Source of the DNA: Sarcina sp. DSM 11001
Lineage (GTDB): Bacteria; Bacillota; Clostridia; Lachnospirales; Lachnospiraceae
Length of the DNA stretch: 64,000 nt
Reading direction: 5' to 3'
Assembly (NCBI RefSeq): GCF_900101015.1
Contig: NZ_FNFZ01000013.1
Span: 48,448-112,447 of the forward strand
This document shows, piece by piece, positions 52,247 to 61,852 of the stretch. The notes below the pieces were generated by a model. That model did not search any database, was not told where the DNA came from, and saw only the letters and a program-made list of their open reading frames with translations. The first letter of the stretch is position 1. Every line of letters starts with the position of its first letter. Made by a program: the position numbers and the translations under genes.

Positions 52247-54331
52247 ATGTCAGAGGAAAGATTTGAAAATGGAGAAAACAGAACAGAGCCCGGTGTAAAT
52301 CCCGAGCCCGGTGTATATTCCGGCAATATGTCAGATACTCCGGAAGTTCCGGCAGTCCCGGATATGCCTGAGGCTGAGGACAGCGCTCCTGTCAGCCGGA
52401 ATACGGAAGCTGCGGACAGTACTTTTTACAGCCGGAATACAGAGGCCGCGGACAGCATTTCTTACAGCCGGAATACAGAGGCCGCGGACAGCATTTCTTA
52501 CAGCCGGAATACAGAGACTTCGGACGGCTCTTCATACAGCGGGGATACCCGGACTCCGGAAGTGCCGGTAGTTCCCGATATGAATTCTTCCGAAACCTCT
52601 TCTGAAAGCGCCTCCGGAAGCACTTTCGAAAACACCTTCAGAAGTGAGACGTCAGCGTACGGAAGCGAAACCTCTGCTTCAGGCCCTGATCTGATCGCAG
52701 GAACAGGCTCTGGTTCGAGAGCCTATGCCGGCGGGAATTCCCCGTCCGGTACTTCCGGAGCATCTGAAAGCGCATATGCGGAGACCGGCAGGGACGCGGG
52801 CTCGCAGGAAGAAGGAAACCGCAGCCGATATTACAGCTACCAGCGCGGTCCGTCCCGCCCGTCCCACCCGGGAAAAACCAGGAAACCTGAACAGAAAAAG
52901 GGAAAAGCCCTGGCGTTTGTGCTTGCTGTCATTCTTGTCTTTATCCTTGGTGCGGGAGCGGGCGCTTATGCATCCGGTAAGTCTGCAAAAGCCTCCCTTC
53001 AGGGACAGGACCGGATCACAATGGGCAAATCAGAGAACAGTGCGGAGACAAAGAAGAAAAATGAGTCTGCACAGGAAGAGGGTTCTCCGGCTGGTGGGGA
53101 TGATGTCATCGAGGAGGATCTCCCTGAGGAGAATACTTCTGAGGAGAAAAAGGACACTGCCGCTGGAAAGAGCACTATTTCCAGGGTCCAGAGCTCAGAT
53201 ACAAGTGAGGAAGATGTCGGCAGCGGCGTAGCGGACGTCGCGGAAAAGGTCATGCCCTCCATCGTCTCCGTCTATAATAAATTCACCCAGGAGGCTCAGT
53301 TCTTCGGAAGGCCCTATACCCAGGAGGGACAGTCCACGGGATCCGGCATCATCATAGATCAGACGGATGATGAGCTCCTGATCGTGACTAACAACCATGT
53401 GGTCGAGGGCGCGGACAGCCTCAGTGTCCAGTTCATCAATGAAGAGAACTGCGAGGCTTTGCTCAAGGGAACTGACCCGGGTTCTGACCTCGCGGTCATC
53501 TCAGTCCCCCTGAGTGAGCTTAATGCTGAAACCAGAGAGTCGATCGCCATCGCCGAACTCGGATCTTCAGAGGATCTGCGCATCGGTGAGAGCGCAATTG
53601 CGATCGGAAACGCTCTGGGTTATGGACAGTCTTTGACCGTCGGCTATATCAGTGCATTGAACCGTGAAATGACAGCGGAAGACGGGATCACAGGTACCTT
53701 TATCCAGACCGACGCAGCGATCAACCCCGGCAATTCCGGCGGAGCCCTGCTCAATTCCGCCGGCCAGGTCATCGGTATCAATTCCAACAAGATCGGCGGG
53801 AGCGCGATCGAGGGTATGGGTTTTGCCATCCCGATCTCAAAGGCGATCCCAATCATTGAAGAACTCAAAGTCCAGGAGAGCAAGACCAGGGTCTCTGAGG
53901 AGGAACAGGGTGCTCTCGGCATCCTCGGCATCACAGTGACATCAGATGTGGCCAGTGCCTATGGCCTTCCGGTCGGTGCCTATGTTGAAGAGATCATTGA
54001 GGGAAGCGCAGCCCAGCAGAGCGACCTGAGCCAGGGAGACATCATCACCGGGATCAACGGCCAGACGATCAATGGAATGGAAGCGCTCCAGGAGCAGCTC
54101 TCTTTCTATAAAGCGGGAGAGGAAGTGACCCTGACAGTCCAGCATCCCATGGAGGGAGGCTCATACAAGGAGAGAGAAATCACCCTTACACTGTCAAAGA
54201 GAAGTGATATTCAGTCCTCCGACTCTCAGGACAGCGGAAACCAGAACCGCAGGCAGCAGGAAATCCCCTATGAGGAAGAAGGCGGTGAAGACCTGTTTGA
54301 CATGTTCCCTTTTGGATCCTTCGGTTTCTGA
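52247..54331 (+). CDS. HtrA/DegP-like S1C serine protease
   Basis: 694 residues, much longer than usual HtrA (~400). Residues 1-220 are low-complexity and cytosolic, with four copies of a 12-residue SRNTEAADSISY-type unit (about 52-100). A membrane span follows (about 225-247), then an acidic linker. The trypsin-like domain has VTNNHVVEG (His), DLAVISVP (Asp) and NPGNSGGALLN (Ser, about residue 497). One PDZ domain (about 557-635) ends the protein. It is an envelope quality-control protease. The ATG follows AAAGGTG; a GTG three codons before is unlikely. Confidence 0.92.
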   Translation: MSEERFENGENRTEPGVNPEPGVYSGNMSDTPEVPAVPDMPEAEDSAPVSRNTEAADSTFYSRNTEAADSISYSRNTEAADSISYSRNTETSDGSSYSGDTRTPEVPVVPDMNSSETSSESASGSTFENTFRSETSAYGSETSASGPDLIAGTGSGSRAYAGGNSPSGTSGASESAYAETGRDAGSQEEGNRSRYYSYQRGPSRPSHPGKTRKPEQKKGKALAFVLAVILVFILGAGAGAYASGKSAKASLQGQDRITMGKSENSAETKKKNESAQEEGSPAGGDDVIEEDLPEENTSEEKKDTAAGKSTISRVQSSDTSEEDVGSGVADVAEKVMPSIVSVYNKFTQEAQFFGRPYTQEGQSTGSGIIIDQTDDELLIVTNNHVVEGADSLSVQFINEENCEALLKGTDPGSDLAVISVPLSELNAETRESIAIAELGSSEDLRIGESAIAIGNALGYGQSLTVGYISALNREMTAEDGITGTFIQTDAAINPGNSGGALLNSAGQVIGINSNKIGGSAIEGMGFAIPISKAIPIIEELKVQESKTRVSEEEQGALGILGITVTSDVASAYGLPVGAYVEEIIEGSAAQQSDLSQGDIITGINGQTINGMEALQEQLSFYKAGEEVTLTVQHPMEGGSYKEREITLTLSKRSDIQSSDSQDSGNQNRRQQEIPYEEEGGEDLFDMFPFGSFGF

Positions 54332-54509
54332 TCCCGCATCCGGTAAAACACCGGTCAATGCATTTGTTATCCTGAATGCGTCAGATGATCACCGGCCGCA
54401 GCGATTTTGATTATACACAGACTGCAGTACAGCCGGAAAACGGCGGCAGGATCGATATTTTTGCAGACAGATTTCAGAAATTGCCCAAGGATGGATGCTC
54501 TGACGTCCA

Positions 54510-54539
54510 TTGACACAGGCGCTGTACACTTTGTATACT
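54510..54539 (+). promoter_or_regulatory. Promoter of the clpX-like gene
   Basis: TTGACA (54510-54515), 18-base spacer, TATACT (54534-54539), about 155 bases before the start codon. It suggests transcription separate from htrA. Confidence 0.65.
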
Positions 54540-54692
54540 GATAGAAAATTAACGTAGCCCCGGACCGCGCAAAGCGGGACGGGGCAAATCGTGTATTTCG
54601 GAATCATACACAGACGGACGCCAAAATGCTGAACCGGCAAAGAAGGTGTTCAAACCCGATAAAAAGCAAAAGCGTTTTAACAGGAATGATCT

Positions 54693-56444
54693 ATGGCAAA
54701 TCAAAATGACCGTGAAAATGATAATAAGCATGTGACAGAATACTGTCTGATGTGCAGAAGACCGGATACTTCCGCAGGAAAAATGATCCACCTTCCCGGA
54801 GGTATGTGTGTCTGCGGAGACTGTATGCAGAAAATGATGGACTTTGCGGGGCATATGGATCTGTCCGGCCTGATGGGAAATCCTCTGCAGGGCCAGGACT
54901 TTTTCCGTATGTTCAGTAATCCGGTCAATCCAAAGCAGGACAGGAAAGAGAGCACTTCTCCTCCCGGAGCGGGGAAAAATAACGAAGACAAAAAAGACTC
55001 CGTGGATTCCGTCGCGGATCAGGAAGTCCTGTCTTCCGGATCCGGCTCAGAGGAAGAGAATGTCCCTGTTGAGATCGAGATCCGCATTCCTGCACAGGAC
55101 GACACCCTTTCCGGGTCGACACCGGAAGTCATCTTTTCCGGAGGGGATGAGGAACCTGATGAATCCGGTCAGGAGGAGCACAAAGAAGAGGCTCAGAGAG
55201 GACCTTCCATCCGATTCCTTAATCTGGGAGACATCTTTGGAAACGGCGGCGGTTTCGGACAGACCGGTCCCAAAGTGAAAAAAAAGAAAAAGAGGCTGCA
55301 CAAGCCGGTCTTTTCCATTGATGATATTCCCGCCCCTCACAGGATCAAGGAGGAACTGGACAAGTACGTCATCGGCCAGGAAAAGGCAAAGAAGTTTATT
55401 TCTGTCGCGGCTTACAACCATTACAAACGCGTCCGGACCGGGACGATGGATGAGATCGAGATTGAAAAATCCAATATCCTGCTGATCGGACCGACCGGCT
55501 GCGGCAAGACCTATCTTGTCAGGACCCTGGCTGAGCTCCTCGACGTCCCGCTGGCCATCTCCGACGCCACGGCCCTCACCGAGGCGGGCTATATCGGAGA
55601 TGATATCGAGAGCGTGATCTCCAAACTGCTCGCCGCGGCGGACAATGATATCGAGCAGGCCGAAAAGGGCATCGTATTTATCGATGAGATCGACAAGATC
55701 GCCAAAAAACGCAATACCAATTCCCGCGATGTCAGCGGAGAATCTGTCCAGCAGGGCCTTTTGAAGATCCTCGAGGGAGCCGAGATCGAGGTCCCCGTCG
55801 GCGCAGGCAGCAAAAACGCCATGGTGCCGCTGGCCACAGTGAACACCCGCAATATCCTCTTTATCTGCGGAGGAGCATTCCCCAATCTCGAAACCATTAT
55901 CCGTGAACGTCTGAGAAAACAGACCTCTTTCGGCTTCGGGGCACAGCTCAGGGACGCTTTTGACAACGACAAAAACATCCTCGACAAGGTGACCAACGAA
56001 GATCTTCGGCGGTTCGGGATGATTCCCGAGTTCATCGGCCGTCTCCCCATCCTCTGTACCCTTCAGGGGCTGGATACCGAGATGCTGGTCAGGATCCTGA
56101 AGGAGCCCAGAAATGCTATCCTCAAACAGTACCAGAAACTCCTCGCCCTGGACGAAGTAGACCTCCGGTTCGAGGACGACGCCCTGGAAGCGATCGCCGC
56201 GAAGGCTCTGGAGCGGGATACCGGCGCCCGCGCCCTTCGCTCTGTGATCGAAGATTTTATGATGGACATCATGTATGAGATCCCCAAGGACGACAATATC
56301 GGAACAGTAACCATCACCCGCGCATTTGTGGAAGGAAAGGGCGGTCCCGTGATCAGTATACGAACGGAACACCCCAGACAGATCGCAATGAACCTTTCCG
56401 GGAATGAAGAAAGGCGGCAAAATGAGCAAAACGAATCGGAATAA
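54693..56444 (+). CDS. ClpX-like AAA+ unfoldase with atypical loops
   Basis: 583 residues against about 420 for ClpX. Residues 18-50 are the four-Cys zinc-binding domain (CLMC...CVCGDC). Then comes an acidic linker of ~150 residues. The AAA+ core has GPTGCGKTYL (about 265), GYIGDD (pore loop, normally GYVG), FIDEIDK and GAFPNLE. Two ClpX-defining loops differ: the ClpP-binding IGF becomes FGF (about 413-415) and the RKH loop becomes SKN. It is thus likely a ClpX paralogue with its own adaptors. It overlaps the next gene by 23 bases. Confidence 0.88.
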   Translation: MANQNDRENDNKHVTEYCLMCRRPDTSAGKMIHLPGGMCVCGDCMQKMMDFAGHMDLSGLMGNPLQGQDFFRMFSNPVNPKQDRKESTSPPGAGKNNEDKKDSVDSVADQEVLSSGSGSEEENVPVEIEIRIPAQDDTLSGSTPEVIFSGGDEEPDESGQEEHKEEAQRGPSIRFLNLGDIFGNGGGFGQTGPKVKKKKKRLHKPVFSIDDIPAPHRIKEELDKYVIGQEKAKKFISVAAYNHYKRVRTGTMDEIEIEKSNILLIGPTGCGKTYLVRTLAELLDVPLAISDATALTEAGYIGDDIESVISKLLAAADNDIEQAEKGIVFIDEIDKIAKKRNTNSRDVSGESVQQGLLKILEGAEIEVPVGAGSKNAMVPLATVNTRNILFICGGAFPNLETIIRERLRKQTSFGFGAQLRDAFDNDKNILDKVTNEDLRRFGMIPEFIGRLPILCTLQGLDTEMLVRILKEPRNAILKQYQKLLALDEVDLRFEDDALEAIAAKALERDTGARALRSVIEDFMMDIMYEIPKDDNIGTVTITRAFVEGKGGPVISIRTEHPRQIAMNLSGNEERRQNEQNESE

Positions 56445-59400
56445 AAACAACAAGAAGGATGATTTCAGCAATCAAAGGGCAGAGAAAATCACTTCAGGAA
56501 TACCAGCCCGGTCTGCGGGGCTTTTGCTGTGTCTCTTTTTCTCGCTGGCCGCCGCCTTCTCCCTGACCGGCCCGCTCCGCGCCCAGGCCGGGACAGGCAG
56601 TTCCAAAACCAAGGTCATCAAGACTACTACAGATGAATCCTTTGCTTTACAAAGCGCGAAGCTTGCAAAAAAGAACCCGGGGCTGACCGTAAAGACCACC
56701 GGGAAAGCCCGTCCCTATTCTTCGGCGAGACTGATCGTCGGATTAAAGAGCGGGAAAAAGGTGGATTTTTCCAAGTACAAAGCCGCCACTGTTGTGGAGA
56801 GCAGCTTCGGAGTGAGTATCGTCCAGTTCTCTTCTGAGAGCGCTGCGAAAAAGGCGGCCGCCTCCCTCAAAAAGCTCTCCTCAGTCAGATATGTGGATGC
56901 GGACGACTGTACACTGGACCTGGGCGATTATGAAGTCAAAAAGATCTACTATGATGAGAGCAGCTATGAGAAGGACATGGGAACGTCTTCCTTGAGCAAG
57001 GAAGCGGCGGATGCCGATACCTATGACAAATCAGAGCTGAATAACCTCGACTATATCTATGACGCCACATTGAAGAAGAACGTTGTGACAACTTCCTCAA
57101 CTTCCATGTCCTGGGGAGTTTCCGCGCTGCAGGCGGATAAATACGCCGCTTACGTAAAGAGCTATACGGCAAGATCGGTCAAGGTGGCCATTGTGGACAG
57201 CGGCGTGTCCTACCATAAGAAAATGGACGGAAGAATACTTTCCGGAATCGATCTGGTCGATGATGATTATACTCCTTCGGATCAGAACGGCCACGGGACT
57301 CATGTCGCCGGAACTGTCGTGGACTGCACACCCGGGATTAAAGTTTATATCCTGCCTGTCCGTGTCATGAACGCCTCCGGCGAGGGCAGTCCCTCCGTAG
57401 TCGGCAACGGGATCCGGTATGCTGTCAGCAAGGGCGCAAAGGTGATCAACCTCAGTCTCGGCGGCTACTCTCATTACCAGTATCTGGAAGATTGTATTAA
57501 TTACGCCCACAATAGCGGCGTCACAGTTGTGATCGCTTCGGGCAACGAAAATGAGAATACCAAAAAAATCTGCCCGGCACATATGACGAATCCCATCGTT
57601 GTGGGAGCCATCAACTCTGACTATAAGCGCTGCTCATTTTCCAATTACGGATCTTCTGTTGATCTGGCAGCACCCGGTGACAATATCATCAGCTGCTGGG
57701 TGGGAGGCGGATACGCACTTGCGAGCGGCACTTCCATGGCCGCTCCCCATATTTCCGGAGCGGCGGCAATGTACCGCCTCATGTATCCCAACTACGGATC
57801 CTCAAAAACAGCAATACTTCTGCGCAGCTTTGTGCAGGATCTCGGGGCATCAGGCCAGGATGATTATTATGGAAAAGGCCTTCCGAAAATGACGGGCCCC
57901 ATCAAACCTCTCAGGGTGACTCTCAATAAAAGCACAGCGAAGATCGAAATCAAAAAGACCCTGACCCTTAAAGCCACCCTCACACCCTCTTATGCCGGCC
58001 AGAAAGCGCTGACCTGGTCCTCGAGCAATACGGCTGTCGCGACTGTTTCTTCCAGCGGGAAAGTGACAGCAAAAAAGAAGGGGACAGCCACCATCACCGC
58101 AGAGGGTGTAGGCGGCAAGAAAGGCTCCTGCAAGGTGACTGTGATCGGGGTCCAGCCCACTGGTGTTACGCTTAACCTCAGCACAAAAACCCTTCATGTA
58201 GGCTCATCCTACACGCTCAAAGCTACAGTAAGTCCGTCGAACGCCGAAAACAAGACGCTGACATGGAAGACCGGATCCAATTCCGTCGCCACAGTCCACG
58301 AAGGAACTGTCAAGGCGAGAGGAGAGGGAACCATAACCATCACAGCGATCACTGCCAACGGTAAAAAGGCGGCCTGTAAAGTAACCGTTCTTCCCAAAGC
58401 GACAGTGACAGCCAGCGCCAAGTCACAGCCGGTTGTTTTGGCTGATGACGAAGCTCTTTCCCTGATGCCAGCCGCGGCAGCACAGGAAATCGCGGCAGAA
58501 GAGAATATTGATGTCCTTCCGGCCCAGTCCGCGGCAGCGCAAGAAGAATATGCATATGCCGCACCAGTTCAGTCTGCAGCGGCAGAGGAAGAGAATACAT
58601 ATGCCCCTCCGGCCCAGTCTGCAGCGACAGAGGAAGAGAATACATATATTTCTCCGGGTCAGTCTGCAGAAGCAGAGGAAGAGAATATATATGCCCCTCC
58701 GGTTCAGATTGCAGCGGCAGAGGAGGATATGCAGGAAGATATCCCTGCTCCATCCGACCAGTCCCCGGAGGAAGAGGAGAATACATTTTCCGAAGCGGAG
58801 CAGACAGCTGAAGAAAAGAATCTGTTTGCCGAAGCGGAGCAGACAGCCGAAGAAGAGGAGAACCCCATTGCCCCTGAAACCGGGATTATTATTGACCCGG
58901 AAGCAGAGAATTCCACTGCCCCCGAAACTGGGAACTTCATTGCCCCTGAAACCGGGAACAATGTTGATCCTGAAGCGGATAACCTCTATGATCCGGCAGC
59001 TGAGCAGCAGGAGAACAGATCTCTGTCTCTATTTTTAGAAAAAGAAGTCTATACGGCAGGTTCAGGCGACCGGTCTGTGGATCTTCTTGCTGATATCCGC
59101 CTGCCTGGACAAGGAGACCCGGCACTGAACGGACAGACAGATCAGTTTCCGGATCAGTTTCCGGTCGATGACGGAGAGATCCCTGATGCCACAGCGCAGA
59201 ATAGAGACATATATTATATCCTCGCGATGCTGCGCGAAGAAGAGGACGGGACGAAGACACTCCTGGGTGCAGTAGATCTCATTCCCGGCCCGGATGAAGA
59301 CCCGGATGAAGACAAAACGTATTTCTCTGCAGGAATCCTCTCGCGTACCGGTGCCGTAAAAAATGAAGATACCTGGGCGCTCTCCCTGAGAGCAGACCTC

Positions 59401-59697
59401 TCTCCCTGGACAGAAAAAACAGCTCCCGGAGAACAGGAGCTGGATCAGGAACAGGATCAATTTGAAACGGAGCAAGGGTGGGAATCTCCGGAAGAATATT
59501 CTTCAGAGAGTATTGAAGGATACGGCCCTGCCTCATACTCAGACAGGATGATCACCTGGAACTGCGTTCTGGCGGTTTATGACAGACATAGCTTCGAAGA
59601 AAGGGAATACGCGTCTTCTATCCCGGATCCTGAATCCTGCAGCCTGATCGATGCAGAGGCGCTATGTTCCTGTCCTTTTACTCTGAATATAAACTGA
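56422..59697 (+). CDS. Secreted S8 subtilase with BIG2 domains
   Basis: 1091 residues. A signal peptide (LLLCLFFSLAAAFS, about residues 32-55), an I9-like propeptide (about 90-170), and a subtilisin domain with Asp in AIVDSG (about 259), His in NGHGTHVAG (about 293) and Ser in SGTSMAAPH (about 438). Two BIG2 Ig-like domains follow (about 497-577 and 578-658), then a Glu/Pro-rich 15-residue repeat (AAAEEENTYAPPAQS type, five copies) and a ~250-residue C-terminal region. The protein likely works at the cell surface. The start at 56422 has AAGGCGG; the earlier ATG (56404) has none. It overlaps the clpX-like gene, so it is translationally coupled to it. Confidence 0.9.
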   Translation: MSKTNRNKNNKKDDFSNQRAEKITSGIPARSAGLLLCLFFSLAAAFSLTGPLRAQAGTGSSKTKVIKTTTDESFALQSAKLAKKNPGLTVKTTGKARPYSSARLIVGLKSGKKVDFSKYKAATVVESSFGVSIVQFSSESAAKKAAASLKKLSSVRYVDADDCTLDLGDYEVKKIYYDESSYEKDMGTSSLSKEAADADTYDKSELNNLDYIYDATLKKNVVTTSSTSMSWGVSALQADKYAAYVKSYTARSVKVAIVDSGVSYHKKMDGRILSGIDLVDDDYTPSDQNGHGTHVAGTVVDCTPGIKVYILPVRVMNASGEGSPSVVGNGIRYAVSKGAKVINLSLGGYSHYQYLEDCINYAHNSGVTVVIASGNENENTKKICPAHMTNPIVVGAINSDYKRCSFSNYGSSVDLAAPGDNIISCWVGGGYALASGTSMAAPHISGAAAMYRLMYPNYGSSKTAILLRSFVQDLGASGQDDYYGKGLPKMTGPIKPLRVTLNKSTAKIEIKKTLTLKATLTPSYAGQKALTWSSSNTAVATVSSSGKVTAKKKGTATITAEGVGGKKGSCKVTVIGVQPTGVTLNLSTKTLHVGSSYTLKATVSPSNAENKTLTWKTGSNSVATVHEGTVKARGEGTITITAITANGKKAACKVTVLPKATVTASAKSQPVVLADDEALSLMPAAAAQEIAAEENIDVLPAQSAAAQEEYAYAAPVQSAAAEEENTYAPPAQSAATEEENTYISPGQSAEAEEENIYAPPVQIAAAEEDMQEDIPAPSDQSPEEEENTFSEAEQTAEEKNLFAEAEQTAEEEENPIAPETGIIIDPEAENSTAPETGNFIAPETGNNVDPEADNLYDPAAEQQENRSLSLFLEKEVYTAGSGDRSVDLLADIRLPGQGDPALNGQTDQFPDQFPVDDGEIPDATAQNRDIYYILAMLREEEDGTKTLLGAVDLIPGPDEDPDEDKTYFSAGILSRTGAVKNEDTWALSLRADLSPWTEKTAPGEQELDQEQDQFETEQGWESPEEYSSESIEGYGPASYSDRMITWNCVLAVYDRHSFEEREYASSIPDPESCSLIDAEALCSCPFTLNIN

Positions 59698-59725
59698 ACA
59701 TAAAATGAACATAAATGCAAAGAAC

Positions 59726-60445
59726 TTATTTTTGTGCCTGTGTCATCATGTCCTTATAAAAGGCGGCGACACAGGCATATTGTATACAGCCGGCATACAG
59801 ATTTGCCAGCCCGAAAGAAAAGATCCCCAGAAGATGAAGGGGGAGTGAACGGAGGATCAGCAGAAAGAGACGGATCCGGTTCCCTGCCATTATTTGCCGG
59901 GAAGCGCGGAGGATCCGGGATGGCTCCATTTCAGGAAAGTCCAGAAACAGATAATTTGCCAGTGAAAAAGTGAGCGTCCATAGCTCATAGAGAAGAAAAC
60001 AGACTGCTCCGACCGGCAGGATCAGGGGTAATCTGGCAAGAGTCTGCCCCTCTTTTGTAAAATATATAAGGATCTGAACGGGCAGCAGACAAAGCATCTC
60101 ACCGGCCGTAAGAAAAGCGCGCATCCGGACCGATTTATCTGCATTTTCAGAAAAGCAGTAAAACAGATTCCTGACCGCAGCGGGCTGCCCATACTGAAGA
60201 TTCAGAAAAACCGACGCGAGCCCGATCCCGAAAAGACTGCCGAAAGTGGAGGTGACAAATCGAACTACCAGGGATATGACCAGATCGACCTCTTTGTTTC
60301 CTATTGAGATGTTGGTGAAAATCTGATTCATGGACATACTTATACCCATAAAGAGTACAAGGCTCCATACAGCTGTACTCAGGTGCCCCAGAAGAGAGCG
60401 CCGGGCATCGGCTGCAAGCTCCGCGTTGGATTTGTGATGGGCCAT
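59726..60445 (-). CDS. DUF975-family membrane protein
   Basis: 239 residues with about six membrane spans. It resembles DUF975 proteins (N-terminal RRSLLGHLSTAVW; C-terminal FYKDMMTQAQ). Function is unknown. GGAGGT precedes the ATG. It runs opposite to the subtilase and is the downstream partner of the small membrane protein at 60531, with which it may share a transcript. Confidence 0.7.
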   Translation of the reverse strand: MAHHKSNAELAADARRSLLGHLSTAVWSLVLFMGISMSMNQIFTNISIGNKEVDLVISLVVRFVTSTFGSLFGIGLASVFLNLQYGQPAAVRNLFYCFSENADKSVRMRAFLTAGEMLCLLPVQILIYFTKEGQTLARLPLILPVGAVCFLLYELWTLTFSLANYLFLDFPEMEPSRILRASRQIMAGNRIRLFLLILRSLPLHLLGIFSFGLANLYAGCIQYACVAAFYKDMMTQAQK

Positions 60446-60530
60446 TGTATTACCTCCGGATCGTCCTGACAGACGGCAAAATCCTTCTAAAACTTGTGAT
60501 CATTCACTTCTTTCTGACATTCACTTCTTT

Positions 60531-60914
60531 CTAATTTGAAAAAATATTGAAAAAAGGAACATTTTTCAATTCGGGCAGCAGTTCTTCCAGAGTCACACCA
60601 TACTGCCGGTACAGCATGTCATCGATCTGCTGCCTCCCGGCAGGATCAGCCAACAAGGTCCGCACAGTCTTAAATGCAAAGGCGACATAGACAATATTTA
60701 TGATGATCGCAGTCACTCCGAGAATAACTGCCCTCTTTCCCCGCTTTGAAAAACCTGTATTTCCCCCTTTTGAAAGGACCGCAAAGACGATCGCCATAGA
60801 CCCCAGGAAAAAAGGCGCTACAGCCGGAAGGAAAAAAGTGGCGGGGATGGAAGCCGCGCCTGATATAAAAGCCAGCCTTTCCAGGCGGTACATATAATAT
60901 TCTTCCTGATTCAT
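60531..60914 (-). CDS. Small membrane protein of unknown function
   Basis: 127 residues with two or three hydrophobic segments (AFISGAASIPATFFLPAVAPFFLGSM and VILGVTAIIINIVYVAFAF) and a soluble C-terminal tail (QYGVTLEELLPELKNVPFF). It resembles DUF4190-type small membrane proteins only loosely. AGGGTGA lies upstream of the ATG. No function is assigned. Confidence 0.65.
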   Translation of the reverse strand: MNQEEYYMYRLERLAFISGAASIPATFFLPAVAPFFLGSMAIVFAVLSKGGNTGFSKRGKRAVILGVTAIIINIVYVAFAFKTVRTLLADPAGRQQIDDMLYRQYGVTLEELLPELKNVPFFNIFSN

Positions 60915-60963
60915 AATTCACCCTATTACATTTTTTAACTATAGGCAGTTGACTGCAGACAGG

Positions 60964-61164
60964 TGTCCGTACACGCCGCACATTGACCGAACTGTCCTTT
61001 GTAAGCACAAGTACTGCACAGATTTGATACCCGTTTTTTTTCGCCTCTTCCAGAAGAAGAAGATTCCGCTCTGTCGACAGAACTGCTTCAAATGTAAAAT
61101 CCTGTCTCGTCTCCAGGAGCACACGACGGATCATTTCGGCCTTCTGTGCCGCCTCCAGTCTGAC
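60964..61164 (-). pseudogene. Zeta-toxin-like kinase remnant
   Basis: A 57-residue stretch, MIRRVLLETRQDFTFEAVLS then TERNLLLLEEAKKNGYQICAV, LVLTKDSSVNVRRV, matches the central part of zeta-toxin family P-loop kinases (the FTFETVLS...NINVARV segment). The Walker A region upstream is gone: a stop codon lies 15 codons before MIRR. The end is cut off after RVRT, where the frame becomes unrelated. A broken copy is likely, but a very short product cannot be excluded. Confidence 0.55.
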
Positions 61165-61315
61165 TGGAAAAAGAAATTATAGCACATGCCTCAGGCACCT
61201 TCAACACAATTGATGTCAGATGTGTTACATTCGCGATTGCCCATGTTCAGAAAGGCTGGATGAGGCCTGAACTGTAATAAATGCTGTAAAAAGGAGATGA
61301 AACAAAATAAAATCC

Positions 61316-61344
61316 TTGACATGAAGATGTGGGTGACTTAATAT
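61316..61344 (+). promoter_or_regulatory. metK promoter
   Basis: TTGACA (61316-61321), 17-base spacer, TAATAT (61339-61344), about 30 bases upstream of the SAM riboswitch. A near-consensus sigma-A promoter. Confidence 0.8.
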
Positions 61345-61376
61345 AAACGAACCAATTAAATAACGTATGCTTTTCT

Positions 61377-61508
61377 CTTATTCAGAGTGGTGGAGGTACA
61401 TAGGACCTGTGAAGCCACGGCAACCCCTTTGTGTAATATTCGCCTGTGCATATTACACGGGAAGGTGCCTGCCTGAGCGGAAGCCGGATCGGTGTTTCGA
61501 ACAATAAG
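61377..61508 (+). ncRNA. SAM-I (S-box) riboswitch
   Basis: P1 is CTTATT (61377-61382) with AATAAG (61503-61508). Canonical motifs: GGTGGAGGTAC, GACCTGTGAAGCC, CGGCAACC, GGAAGGTGCC, and GCGGAAGCCGGAT. It should bind S-adenosylmethionine and switch the following hairpin, repressing metK when SAM is plentiful. The intrinsic terminator is at 61528-61563. Confidence 0.95.
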
Positions 61509-61527
61509 GGGGATGAAGCTTTTTTTC

Positions 61528-61563
61528 CTCCCACATGTTCCCCGTGTGGGAGTTCGTTTTTTT
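61528..61563 (+). terminator. Riboswitch-controlled terminator
   Basis: CTCCCACA (61528-61535) with TGTGGGAG (61545-61552), 9-base loop, then TTCGTTTTTTT. Preceded by TTTTTT. It is the expression platform of the SAM riboswitch. Confidence 0.9.
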
Positions 61564-61664
61564 GCCCGAAGTAATAAATCGTGCAAATAAATAGTACAAA
61601 TAAGCCGTTCACGGCATATTAACTCATTGCGTACCCGTTAGTCAGCCAAAGCACAGATACATTA

Positions 61665-61815
61665 CCATTGAACGCATTTTCATTAGACGCATTATCATTA
61701 GACGCATTATCATTACACGTATTACCACTAAAGGCTTTGCCACAAAACGCTTTACTATTAAAGACTTACCATTAAAAGTTAAATACTTATCATTAAAAGG
61801 TAAATACTTACCATT
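61665..61815 (+). repeat. Degenerate tandem repeat before metK
   Basis: Units of about 15 bases (ATTATCATTAGACGC, CATTACCACTAAAGGC, TTACCATTAAAAGTTAAATAC) run for ~150 bases in the metK leader, downstream of the terminator. Confidence 0.75.
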
Positions 61816-61852
61816 AAAGAAAGGTTAAAAAAGAGAGGTTAATACAGAAAAT

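Noticed and set aside
52391..52570. CRISPR-like 36-base repeats
   Set aside because: Units are contiguous, in frame within htrA and lack spacers, so they are coding tandem repeats.
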